Made by a program: the position numbers and the translations under genes
DNA from: Phytopseudomonas seleniipraecipitans
GTDB lineage: Bacteria > Pseudomonadota > Gammaproteobacteria > Pseudomonadales > Pseudomonadaceae
Direction: 5' to 3'
Length of the DNA: 64,000 bases
Assembly: GCF_900102335.1 (NCBI RefSeq)
Contig: NZ_FNBM01000010.1
Coordinates: 1-64,000, forward strand
Shown: positions 16,655-24,827 of the stretch, piece after piece
How the letters are laid out: each line of letters begins with the position of its first letter
How positions within the stretch are numbered: the stretch's first letter is position 1
Notes under the pieces: generated by a model
What the model was told of the DNA's origin: nothing
Databases searched by the model: none
Seen by the model: the letters and a program-made list of their open reading frames with translations, nothing else

Positions 16655-17275
16655 ATGGCTCGTTACATTGGTCCCAAGTGCAAACTGTCTCGTCGTGAAG
16701 GCACAGATCTTTTCCTGAAAAGCGGCGTTCGCGCCCTGGAATCGAAGTGCAACCTCGAAGCAGCCCCAGGTATTCACGGCCAGCGCCGTGGCCGTCAGTC
16801 CGACTACGGCACCCAGCTGCGTGAGAAGCAAAAAGTTCGTCGTATCTACGGCGTACTCGAACGTCAATTCAGCGGTTATTACAAAGAAGCTGCCGGCAAG
16901 AAAGGCGCTACTGGTGAGAACCTGCTGCAACTGCTCGAATGCCGTCTGGATAACGTTGTTTACCGTATGGGCTACGGCGCTACCCGCGCTGAATCCCGTC
17001 AGCTGGTTTCGCACAAAGCGATCAGCGTAAACGGCAAAACTGTAAACGTACCGTCCTACCAGGTTAAAGCTGGTGACGTGGTTGCAGTACGCGAGAAGTC
17101 GAAGAATCAGCTGCGCATCGTTCAGGCTCTTGAGCTGTGTGCTCAGCGTGGCCGTGTTGAGTGGGTAGATGTAGACACCGAGAAAAAGTCTGGCGTGTTC
17201 AAAAGCGTCCCGGCTCGTGGTGATCTCTCCGCTGACATCAACGAAAGCCTGATTGTCGAGCTCTACTCCAAGTAA
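16655..17275 (+). CDS. rpsD: 30S ribosomal protein S4
   Basis: S4 is a primary binder of 16S rRNA and in E. coli represses the alpha operon by binding a pseudoknot in the mRNA. The 206-residue product has the N-terminal domain with two cysteines (9 and 32), fewer than zinc-type S4, and a C-terminal S4 RNA-binding domain. It lies 17 bases after rpsK. Confidence 0.98.
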   Translation: MARYIGPKCKLSRREGTDLFLKSGVRALESKCNLEAAPGIHGQRRGRQSDYGTQLREKQKVRRIYGVLERQFSGYYKEAAGKKGATGENLLQLLECRLDNVVYRMGYGATRAESRQLVSHKAISVNGKTVNVPSYQVKAGDVVAVREKSKNQLRIVQALELCAQRGRVEWVDVDTEKKSGVFKSVPARGDLSADINESLIVELYSK

Positions 17276-17297
17276 GGGCTAGAAAATAGGTGCATCC

Positions 17298-18299
17298 ATG
17301 CAGATTTCGGTAAATGAGTTCCTGACCCCCCGCCATATCGATGTGCAGGTGGTCAGTCCGACCCGCGCCAAGATCACTCTCGAGCCTCTCGAGCGTGGTT
17401 TCGGCCATACCCTGGGCAACGCGCTGCGCCGCATCCTGTTGTCCTCCATGCCTGGCTGTGCAGTAGTCGAGGCCGAGATTGACGGTGTACTCCATGAGTA
17501 CAGCGCCATCGAAGGTGTTCAGGAAGACGTAATTGAAATCCTGCTCAACCTTAAAGGTCTGGCAATCAAGCTGCACGGTCGAGACGAAGTTACACTGACT
17601 CTGGCGAAGAAGGGCTCTGGCGTCGTAACCGCTGCCGATATTCAGCTGGATCATGATGTTGAAATCGTCAACGGCGACCACGTTATCGCCAACCTGGCCT
17701 CCAATGGCGCGCTGAACATGAAGCTCGTAGTAGCTCGTGGTCGCGGCTATGAGCCAGCTGATTCGCGCCAGAGTGATGAAGACGAGAGCCGCAGCATTGG
17801 TCGCTTGCAGCTCGACTCTACCTTCAGCCCGGTGCGTCGCGTGTCGTACGTGGTGGAAAACGCTCGCGTCGAGCAGCGTACTAACCTGGACAAGTTGGTT
17901 ATCGACCTCGAAACCAACGGTACCCTGGATCCTGAAGAGGCTATCCGTCGTGCTGCAACCATCCTGCAACAGCAGTTGGCTGCATTCGTCGACCTCAAAG
18001 GCGACAGCGAGCCCGTTGTTATCGAACAGGAAGACGAGATCGATCCGATCCTGCTTCGTCCGGTTGATGACCTGGAACTGACCGTTCGTTCGGCCAACTG
18101 CCTCAAGGCAGAAAACATCTACTACATCGGTGACCTGATTCAGCGCACCGAAGTAGAGCTGTTGAAAACGCCGAACCTGGGCAAGAAATCCCTGACTGAA
18201 ATCAAGGATGTTCTGGCTTCCCGCGGTCTGTCCCTCGGTATGCGCCTCGACAACTGGCCGCCGGCAAGTCTGAAGAAAGACGATAAGGCGACTGCCTGA
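17298..18299 (+). CDS. rpoA: RNA polymerase alpha subunit
   Basis: The alpha subunit dimer is the scaffold for RNA polymerase assembly, and its C-terminal domain binds UP elements and activators. The 333-residue product has the N-terminal dimerisation domain (about 1-235, RGFGHTLGNALRRILLSSMPG), a flexible linker and the C-terminal domain (about 250-330, SANCLKAENIYYIGDL...PNLGKKSLTEIKDVL). It sits between rpsD and rplQ. The rpoB and rpoC genes are not in the window; they would be expected between two tuf copies. Confidence 0.99.
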   Translation: MQISVNEFLTPRHIDVQVVSPTRAKITLEPLERGFGHTLGNALRRILLSSMPGCAVVEAEIDGVLHEYSAIEGVQEDVIEILLNLKGLAIKLHGRDEVTLTLAKKGSGVVTAADIQLDHDVEIVNGDHVIANLASNGALNMKLVVARGRGYEPADSRQSDEDESRSIGRLQLDSTFSPVRRVSYVVENARVEQRTNLDKLVIDLETNGTLDPEEAIRRAATILQQQLAAFVDLKGDSEPVVIEQEDEIDPILLRPVDDLELTVRSANCLKAENIYYIGDLIQRTEVELLKTPNLGKKSLTEIKDVLASRGLSLGMRLDNWPPASLKKDDKATA

Positions 18300-18342
18300 T
18301 CGTCATCATCACCGAACGTGAAGTTTGGTAAGGAATTGAACC

Positions 18343-18729
18343 ATGCGTCATCGTAAAAGTGGCCGTCACCTCAGCCGCACCAGCGCTCACCGCAAGGCCA
18401 TGTTTCAAAACATGGCGGTATCGCTGTTCGAGCATGAGCTGATCAAAACTACTCTGCCGAAAGCCAAGGAACTGCGTCGCGTTGCCGAGCCGCTGATTAC
18501 CCTGGCCAAAGAAGACAGCGTTGCTAACCGCCGTCTGGCTTTCGACCGTACCCGTTCGAAAGCCATCGTTGGCAAGCTGTTCAACGATCTGGGCAAGCGC
18601 TATGCCACCCGTCAGGGCGGTTACCTGCGTATCCTCAAGTGCGGTTTCCGCGCTGGCGATAATGCCCCGATGGCTTATGTTGAGCTGGTTGACCGTCCGG
18701 TCGGCGGCGCAGTGGAAGCTGCCGAGTAA
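18343..18729 (+). CDS. rplQ: 50S ribosomal protein L17
   Basis: L17 binds 23S rRNA near the tunnel exit. The product is 128 residues, starting MRHRKSGRHLSRTSAHRKAM. It is the last gene of the alpha operon, 43 bases after rpoA, and is followed by an intrinsic terminator. AAGGAA precedes the start. Confidence 0.98.
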   Translation: MRHRKSGRHLSRTSAHRKAMFQNMAVSLFEHELIKTTLPKAKELRRVAEPLITLAKEDSVANRRLAFDRTRSKAIVGKLFNDLGKRYATRQGGYLRILKCGFRAGDNAPMAYVELVDRPVGGAVEAAE

Positions 18730-18746
18730 GGCATCGTTGCAAAGAG

Positions 18747-18771
18747 AACCGGGCTTAGGCCCGGTTTTTTT
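18747..18771 (+). terminator. Alpha operon terminator
   Basis: An 8-bp stem AACCGGGC/GCCCGGTT with a four-base loop is followed by a run of T. It ends the ribosomal gene cluster. Confidence 0.93.
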
Positions 18772-18782
18772 ATGCCTGCTGT

Positions 18783-18819
18783 TTAGTGAAAAACTATCGC
18801 CTTGTAAGTTGTTATTCAT
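18783..18819 (+). promoter_or_regulatory. Candidate OxyR binding site upstream of katG
   Basis: Four tetranucleotides TTAG, CTAT, TAAG and TCAT lie at exact seven-base spacing. The OxyR pattern is ATAG-N7-CTAT-N7-ATAG-N7-CTAT, and 11 of 16 defined bases agree. The site ends one base before a candidate -35, the position at which OxyR activates. The match was made by eye. Confidence 0.4.
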
Positions 18820-18848
18820 TTGTCGCTTCGCTTGTGCTCGTCAATACT
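18820..18848 (+). promoter_or_regulatory. Candidate katG promoter
   Basis: TTGTCG (18820-18825) and AATACT (18843-18848) are separated by 17 bases. Each matches four of six consensus bases, as expected for a promoter that needs an activator. The candidate OxyR site is directly upstream. Confidence 0.4.
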
Positions 18849-18900
18849 CAACGCCAATCCCGCTCAGCCGGGAACGATCAGCTTGGTAAGGAGATAGACG

Positions 18901-21192
18901 ATGAGTGACAAGACCGAAGGTAAGTGCCCGTTTTCGGGAGGCACTTCCGAAACCACGCGGAAGCACACCGCGGGCGGCGGCACCGGTAACCGTGACTGGT
19001 GGCCTAACCAGCTACGTGTCGACCTGCTGCATCAGCATTCCTCCAAGTCCAATCCGCTGGGCGAGACTTTCAATTATGCCGAGGCCTTTCAGTCGCTGGA
19101 TTACGAGGCGTTGAAGAAAGATCTGCGTGCGTTGATGACCGACTCGCAAGATTGGTGGCCAGCTGACTTCGGCCACTATGGACCGCAATTCATCCGTATG
19201 TCGTGGCACGCCGCCGGTACCTACCGTACCGGTGATGGGCGCGGCGGCGCCGGGCGTGGCCAGCAGCGTTTTGCTCCGCTCAACAGCTGGCCGGACAACG
19301 TCAATATCGACAAGTCCCGCCGCCTGCTATGGCCGATCAAGCAGAAGTATGGCCAGAAGATTTCCTGGGCCGACCTCCTGGTGCTCACCGGCAACGTTGC
19401 CCTGGAAACCATGGGCTTCCGAACCTTCGGTTTCGCAGGCGGGCGTGAGGACACTTGGGAACCGGATCAGGACGTTTACTGGGGTACCGAGAAAACATGG
19501 TTGGGCGGTGATAACCGCTACGGCAAGGGCGCTGCCGGTCGTAATGACGATCAGGGCGTTTTGGTGGCCGACGAAGACATGCATGGCCAGGAGCAGGACC
19601 GTACCGACAGCCAGGGCCGCAACCTGGAAAATCCGTTAGCTGCCGTGCAGATGGGCCTGATCTACGTGAACCCGGAAGGTCCAGAGGGCAACCCTGATCC
19701 GCTCGCGGCAGCCCATGATATTCGCGAGACGTTCGCGCGGATGGCCATGAACGATGAAGAGACCGTGGCGCTGATCGCCGGCGGCCACACCTTTGGCAAG
19801 ACCCATGGTGCCGGGCCGGCGGATCACGTTGGCGCCGAACCCGAGGCAGCCGGCCTCGAGGAGCAGGGGTTGGGCTGGGGCAGCTCGTTCGGCAGCGGCA
19901 AGGCCGGCGATGCCATCACCAGCGGCCTGGAAGTCACCTGGACGACCACGCCTGCGCAGTGGAGCAACAACTTCTTCGAGAACCTGTTCGGATTCGAGTG
20001 GGAGCTGACCAAAAGCCCCGCAGGCGCTCACCAGTGGGTGGCCAAGGGCGCCGAGGCGATCATTCCCGATGCGCATGACCCATCGAAGAAGCGTCTGCCG
20101 ACCATGCTGACCACCGACCTGTCGCTACGCGTCGACCCCGCGTACGAGAAGATCTCCCGGCGCTTCCTGGAAAATCCCCAGGCATTCGCCGAAGCATTCG
20201 CCCGCGCCTGGTTCAAGCTGACCCACCGCGATCTCGGTCCGAAATCGCGCTATCTGGGGCCGGAAGTACCAAAGGAAGACCTGCTCTGGCAAGACCCCGT
20301 GCCGGCAGTCCACCACCCGTTGATCGATGAGGCGGATGTCGCTGCGCTCAAGGCTCGCGTGTTGGCCTCCGGGCTGTCGGTGTCCGAAATGGTCGGCACG
20401 GCCTGGGCTTCGGCATCCACCTTCCGGGGCTCCGACAAGCGCGGCGGCGCCAATGGCGCCCGTCTGCGCCTGGCGCCACAAAAGGACTGGGCGGCCAACC
20501 AGCCCGAGCAGTTGGCTCGGGTTCTGGCGACACTCGAAGGCATCCGTGGCGAGTTCAACCGCACTGCCACTGGCGGCAAGCAGGTGAGCCTGGCTGATCT
20601 GATCGTGTTGGCCGGCAGTGCCGGTATCGAACAGGCCGCCAGCAAGGCGGGTCACGCGGTAAGTGTACCGTTCTCGGCAGGGCGGGCCGATGCGTCACAG
20701 GAGCAGACCGATGTCGACTCCTTCGCGGTGCTCGAGCCGATCGCTGACGGTTTCCGCAACTACCTCAAGGGCCGCTATAGCGTACCGGCCGAGGCGTTGC
20801 TGATCGACAAGGCGCAGCTGCTGACCCTGACCGCGCCTGAGTTGACCGTGCTGATCGGTGGCCTGCGTGCCATCAATATCAACGTGGGTGGTGCTGACCA
20901 CGGGGTGTTCACCGACCGGCCGGGTGCGCTGAGCAACGACTTCTTCGTCAACCTTCTGGACATGGGCACGACGTGGAAGGCGGTGCCTGGCGACAGCAAC
21001 CTCTATGAAGGCCGTGACCGCAATAGCGGTGAGGTCAAATGGACGGGCACGCGGGTCGACCTGGTATTCGGCTCCAACGCCATCCTGCGCGCCCAGGCGG
21101 AGGTCTATGCCAGTGCCGATGCACGCTTCATAGAGGACTTCGTGGCGGCCTGGACCAAGGTGATGAACCTCGACCGTTTCGATCTGGCCTGA
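18901..21192 (+). CDS. katG: Catalase-peroxidase KatG
   Basis: KatG is a heme enzyme that removes hydrogen peroxide and also acts as a peroxidase. The 763-residue product has the distal site R99, W102, H103, the proximal heme ligand H296 in GGHTFGKTHG, and the Trp-Tyr-Met adduct residues W102, Y255 and M281. The duplicated C-terminal half lacks the heme ligands, as is normal. The W-to-Y distance is 153 residues, against about 121 in E. coli, so large loop 1 carries about 30 extra residues. In P. aeruginosa the same locus holds the monofunctional catalase katA. Confidence 0.97.
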   Translation: MSDKTEGKCPFSGGTSETTRKHTAGGGTGNRDWWPNQLRVDLLHQHSSKSNPLGETFNYAEAFQSLDYEALKKDLRALMTDSQDWWPADFGHYGPQFIRMSWHAAGTYRTGDGRGGAGRGQQRFAPLNSWPDNVNIDKSRRLLWPIKQKYGQKISWADLLVLTGNVALETMGFRTFGFAGGREDTWEPDQDVYWGTEKTWLGGDNRYGKGAAGRNDDQGVLVADEDMHGQEQDRTDSQGRNLENPLAAVQMGLIYVNPEGPEGNPDPLAAAHDIRETFARMAMNDEETVALIAGGHTFGKTHGAGPADHVGAEPEAAGLEEQGLGWGSSFGSGKAGDAITSGLEVTWTTTPAQWSNNFFENLFGFEWELTKSPAGAHQWVAKGAEAIIPDAHDPSKKRLPTMLTTDLSLRVDPAYEKISRRFLENPQAFAEAFARAWFKLTHRDLGPKSRYLGPEVPKEDLLWQDPVPAVHHPLIDEADVAALKARVLASGLSVSEMVGTAWASASTFRGSDKRGGANGARLRLAPQKDWAANQPEQLARVLATLEGIRGEFNRTATGGKQVSLADLIVLAGSAGIEQAASKAGHAVSVPFSAGRADASQEQTDVDSFAVLEPIADGFRNYLKGRYSVPAEALLIDKAQLLTLTAPELTVLIGGLRAININVGGADHGVFTDRPGALSNDFFVNLLDMGTTWKAVPGDSNLYEGRDRNSGEVKWTGTRVDLVFGSNAILRAQAEVYASADARFIEDFVAAWTKVMNLDRFDLA

Positions 21193-21337
21193 CGGCTAGC
21201 CGGGCCCTCGCGCCCGGTCTTTCGACTCGATACACGCAGCGCCCCCTGAATGGGGGCGTTGTGCTTTTTACTTGACCGTAGCGGGTGTGGAGCGGAGCAT
21301 TCGTCCATTCCATCGGGTGCAGCAAAGGTTTCTAGTC

Positions 21338-21802
21338 ATGAAAGGCCACATCGAAGTTATCGATTATCTGAAAGTGCTGCTCAAGGGTGAGCTGGCGGCG
21401 CGCGATCAGTACTTCATTCACTCGCGGCTTTACGAGGACTGGGGTTTCACCAAACTGTACGAGCGCATCAACCACGAGATGGAGGAAGAGACGCAGCACG
21501 CGGACGCATTGCTCAAGCGCATCATCTTCCTGGAAGGTGTGCCGGACATGGTGCCCGACGCCTTTACGTTCGGTCAGACCGTACCGGATGCCTTGAAGCT
21601 GGATCTCGCCCTGGAGTACCAGGTGCGTGCCGCGCTCAGCAAAGGCATCGAACTGTGCGAGCGCCACCAGGATTACCAGAGCCGCGATATCCTGCTGCTG
21701 CAACTCAAGGATACCGAGGAAGACCATGCCTACTGGCTGGAGATCCAGCTACAGCTAATTGCCAAGCTGGGCCTGGAGAAGTACCTGCAGAGCCAGATGT
21801 AA
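21338..21802 (+). CDS. ftnA: Ferritin-like iron storage protein (FtnA, often labelled bacterioferritin BfrA)
   Basis: The protein stores iron as a 24-subunit shell in the cytoplasm. The 154-residue product has the di-iron residues E18, E51 and H54 of the bacterioferritin ferroxidase site. The position of the heme-ligand Met52 of true bacterioferritins is Thr here (EEETQHAD), as in P. aeruginosa FtnA. ATG at 21338 is the conserved start. It lies next to katG, which fits joint control of iron and peroxide. It ends at a terminator shared with uvrA. Confidence 0.93.
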   Translation: MKGHIEVIDYLKVLLKGELAARDQYFIHSRLYEDWGFTKLYERINHEMEEETQHADALLKRIIFLEGVPDMVPDAFTFGQTVPDALKLDLALEYQVRAALSKGIELCERHQDYQSRDILLLQLKDTEEDHAYWLEIQLQLIAKLGLEKYLQSQM

Positions 21803-21812
21803 ATCGCAGCCA

Positions 21813-21846
21813 AGAAAAAGCCCCGCACATGCGGGGCTTTTTTCGT
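21813..21846. terminator. Bidirectional terminator between ftnA and uvrA
   Basis: The stem AAAAGCCCCGCA/TGCGGGGCTTTT with a very short loop has T runs on both strands. It lies between the convergent ends of ftnA and uvrA. Confidence 0.9.
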
Positions 21847-21860
21847 TAGCGAGCCGGTAC

Positions 21861-24695
21861 TCAGGCCCGATCACGTTCCAGCAGCGGCTTGAGGAAGTGC
21901 CCGGTATGCGATTGCGGCATCTCGGCGACTTCTTCCGGGGTGCCCACGGCGATGATCTGGCCGCCTTTGGAGCCGCCTTCCGGGCCCAGGTCAACCAGCC
22001 AGTCGGCGGTCTTGATCACGTCCAGATTGTGCTCGATCACCACCACAGTGTTGCCGTGATCGCGCAGGCGATGCAGCACGTCGAGCAACTGCTGGATATC
22101 CGCGAAGTGCAGGCCAGTGGTCGGCTCATCGAGGATATACAGGGTCTTGCCGGTATCGCGCTTGCTGAGCTCACGCGACAGCTTGACCCGCTGCGCCTCG
22201 CCACCGGACAGCGTGGTCGCCGACTGTCCGAGCTTTATGTAGGAAAGGCCGACGTCCATCAGCGTTTGTAGCTTGCGCGCCAGCGCTGGCACGGCATCGA
22301 AGAACGCGCGAGCGTCCTCGATGGTCATCTCCAGCACTTCGTGAATGCTCTTGCCCTTGTATTTGATCTCCAGCGTTTCGCGGTTGTAGCGCTTGCTCTT
22401 GCACACGTCGCACGGCACGTAGATGTCGGGCAGGAAGTGCATCTCCACCTTGATCAGGCCGTCGCCCTGGCAGGCTTCGCAGCGGCCGCCCTTGACGTTG
22501 AACGAGAAGCGGCCCGGGCCGTAACCGCGTGAGCGGGATTCCGGCACACCAGCGAACAGCTCGCGAATCGGCGTGAACAACCCGGTGTAGGTTGCCGGAT
22601 TGGAGCGCGGCGTACGGCCGATCGGGCTTTGGTCGATATCCACCACTTTATCGAGATGCTGCAGGCCGTCGATGCTGTCGTGCGCTGCCGCCTCCAACGT
22701 GGTGGCGCCGTTCAGCGCCGTAGCGCTGAGCGGGAACAGGGTGTTGTTGATCAGCGTCGACTTGCCCGAGCCAGAGACGCCGGTCACGCAGGTCAGCAAG
22801 CCGATGGGAATGTCCAGATTGACGTTCTGCAGGTTGTTGCCGCGGGCGCCCTTGATCTTCAGCGAGAGCTTTTTGTCGCGCGGCGTACGCTTGGCAGGCA
22901 CGGCGATCTTCACGCGGCCGGATAGGTATTTGCCGGTCACCGAGTCGGGGTGAGCCATGACTTCCTCGGCGGTGCCCTCGGCGACGATCTGGCCACCATG
23001 CACACCGGCGCCTGGGCCGATGTCGACCACGTAGTCGGCCATGCGGATGGCGTCTTCATCGTGTTCGACCACGATCACCGTGTTGCCGATGTCGCGCAGG
23101 TGGCGCAGGGTGCCGAGCAAGCGTTCGTTGTCACGCTGGTGGAGGCCGATGGAGGGTTCGTCGAGGATGTACATCACGCCCACCAGGCCGGCGCCGATCT
23201 GACTGGCCAAGCGGATGCGCTGGGCCTCGCCGCCAGACAGGGTGTCGGCGCTGCGATCCAGAGTCAGGTAGTCGAGGCCGACGTTGACCAGGAACTGCAG
23301 GCGCTCGCAGATTTCCTTGAGGATCTTGCTGGCGATTTCACCGCGCCGGCCTTCCAGCGTCAGGTCGCCGAAATACTCGCTGGCGGAGCCAATCGGCATG
23401 CCGGTGACGGCTGGTAGCGTCTTCTCGCCAACCCACACGTGCCGAGCCTCGCGGCGCAGACGCGTACCGCGGCAGTCCGGGCAGGGCTGGGTGCTGAGGA
23501 ATTTGGCGAGCTCTTCGCGCACGCTGGTCGATTCGGTTTCACGGTAGCGTCGCTCGAGGTTGGGCACGATGCCCTCGAACGGGTGCGAGCGTTTGACGAT
23601 ATCGCCGCGGTCATTGAGGTACTTGAAATCGACGTTATGCGAGCCGCTGCCGGCAAGAATGACTTTCTGGTGCTCGCTGTCCAGTTCGCCGAAGGGCTTG
23701 TCCAGGCTGAACCGGTAGTGTGAAGCCAGTGAGCCAAGCATCTGGAAGTAATAGACGTTGCGCCTGTCCCAGCCGCGAATCGCGCCTTCGGCCAGGGTCA
23801 GTTCGGCGTTGACCAGGCGTTTGGTGTCGAAGAACTGCTTCACGCCCAGGCCGTCACAGGTCGGGCACGCGCCGGCCGGGTTGTTGAAAGAGAACAGCTT
23901 GGGCTCCAGCTCGCTGATCGAGTGGCCGCAGACCGGGCAGGCAAAGCGCGCCGAGAAGATCACTTCCTCGCCTTCCTCGCCTTCCATGGGTGCGATCAAG
24001 GCCAGGCCGTCAGCCAGCTTGAGTGCGGTTTCGAACGATTCGGCCAGGCGCTGCTGCAAATCGCCACGGGCTTTGAAGCGATCCACCACGGCATCGATGC
24101 TGTGCTTCTTCTGCTTGTCGAGTTTCGGCAGTTCATCGAGTTCATAGAGCTTGCCGTTGACCCGCACCCTTACAAAGCCCTGCGCACGCAACTCGTCGAA
24201 CACCGCCAGGTGCTCGCCTTTGCGCTCGCGGATGATCGGCGCCAGCAGCATCAGCTTGGCGCCCTCGGGCATGGCCAGCACCTGATCGACCATCTGGCTG
24301 ACGGTCTGCGCCTCCAGCGGCAGGTCGTGATCCGGGCAACGCGGTTGGCCGGCGCGTGCGTAGAGCAGGCGCAGGTAGTCGTAAATCTCGGTGATGGTGC
24401 CGACCGTCGAACGCGGATTGTGCGAGGTCGACTTCTGCTCGATGGAGATGGCCGGCGACAGTCCTTCGATGGTGTCGACGTCGGGCTTTTCCATCATCGA
24501 CAGGAATTGCCGCGCATAGGCCGACAGCGATTCGACGTAGCGGCGCTGACCTTCCGCATACAGGGTGTCGAACGCCAGGGACGACTTGCCCGAGCCGGAC
24601 AGGCCAGTGATCACGATCAGCTTGTCGCGCGGCAGGGTCAGGTCGATGTTCTTGAGATTGTGGGTGCGTGCACCCCGGATCAGAATCTTGTCCAA
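21861..24695 (-). CDS. uvrA: Excinuclease ABC subunit A
   Basis: UvrA recognises bulky DNA lesions and loads UvrB in nucleotide excision repair. The 944-residue product has two ABC modules with Walker A GLSGSGKSS near the N-terminus and GVSGSGKST near residue 650, two LSGGEAQR signatures and zinc clusters (CPVC...CPTC and CEAC...CDVC). The frame is open to 24758, but DKILIRGARTHNLKN is the family start, so a TTG at 24695 preceded by GAGG is the likely start codon. It is convergent with ftnA and divergent from the MFS gene. Confidence 0.96.
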   Translation of the reverse strand: MDKILIRGARTHNLKNIDLTLPRDKLIVITGLSGSGKSSLAFDTLYAEGQRRYVESLSAYARQFLSMMEKPDVDTIEGLSPAISIEQKSTSHNPRSTVGTITEIYDYLRLLYARAGQPRCPDHDLPLEAQTVSQMVDQVLAMPEGAKLMLLAPIIRERKGEHLAVFDELRAQGFVRVRVNGKLYELDELPKLDKQKKHSIDAVVDRFKARGDLQQRLAESFETALKLADGLALIAPMEGEEGEEVIFSARFACPVCGHSISELEPKLFSFNNPAGACPTCDGLGVKQFFDTKRLVNAELTLAEGAIRGWDRRNVYYFQMLGSLASHYRFSLDKPFGELDSEHQKVILAGSGSHNVDFKYLNDRGDIVKRSHPFEGIVPNLERRYRETESTSVREELAKFLSTQPCPDCRGTRLRREARHVWVGEKTLPAVTGMPIGSASEYFGDLTLEGRRGEIASKILKEICERLQFLVNVGLDYLTLDRSADTLSGGEAQRIRLASQIGAGLVGVMYILDEPSIGLHQRDNERLLGTLRHLRDIGNTVIVVEHDEDAIRMADYVVDIGPGAGVHGGQIVAEGTAEEVMAHPDSVTGKYLSGRVKIAVPAKRTPRDKKLSLKIKGARGNNLQNVNLDIPIGLLTCVTGVSGSGKSTLINNTLFPLSATALNGATTLEAAAHDSIDGLQHLDKVVDIDQSPIGRTPRSNPATYTGLFTPIRELFAGVPESRSRGYGPGRFSFNVKGGRCEACQGDGLIKVEMHFLPDIYVPCDVCKSKRYNRETLEIKYKGKSIHEVLEMTIEDARAFFDAVPALARKLQTLMDVGLSYIKLGQSATTLSGGEAQRVKLSRELSKRDTGKTLYILDEPTTGLHFADIQQLLDVLHRLRDHGNTVVVIEHNLDVIKTADWLVDLGPEGGSKGGQIIAVGTPEEVAEMPQSHTGHFLKPLLERDRA

Positions 24696-24827
24696 AACAG
24701 CCTCGCGTGGCGGGCGGATAAACCGCCGAGTATACGGGGGGCAACAGCCGTGCGGCAAAGCGCCGCTGCTGTGCCAGTAGGGTTTCGACTGGTAGAATCG
24801 CCGGCTTGTTTCAACAGGTTATCGACG

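Noticed and set aside
23922..24827. Long N-terminal extension of the MFS gene
   Set aside because: The extension lies antisense to uvrA and has no recognisable domain. The family start at 24828 is clear.
24696..24827. LexA box between uvrA and the MFS gene
   Set aside because: No CTG-N10-CAG pattern with a good AT-rich centre is present, so SOS control of uvrA is not supported here.
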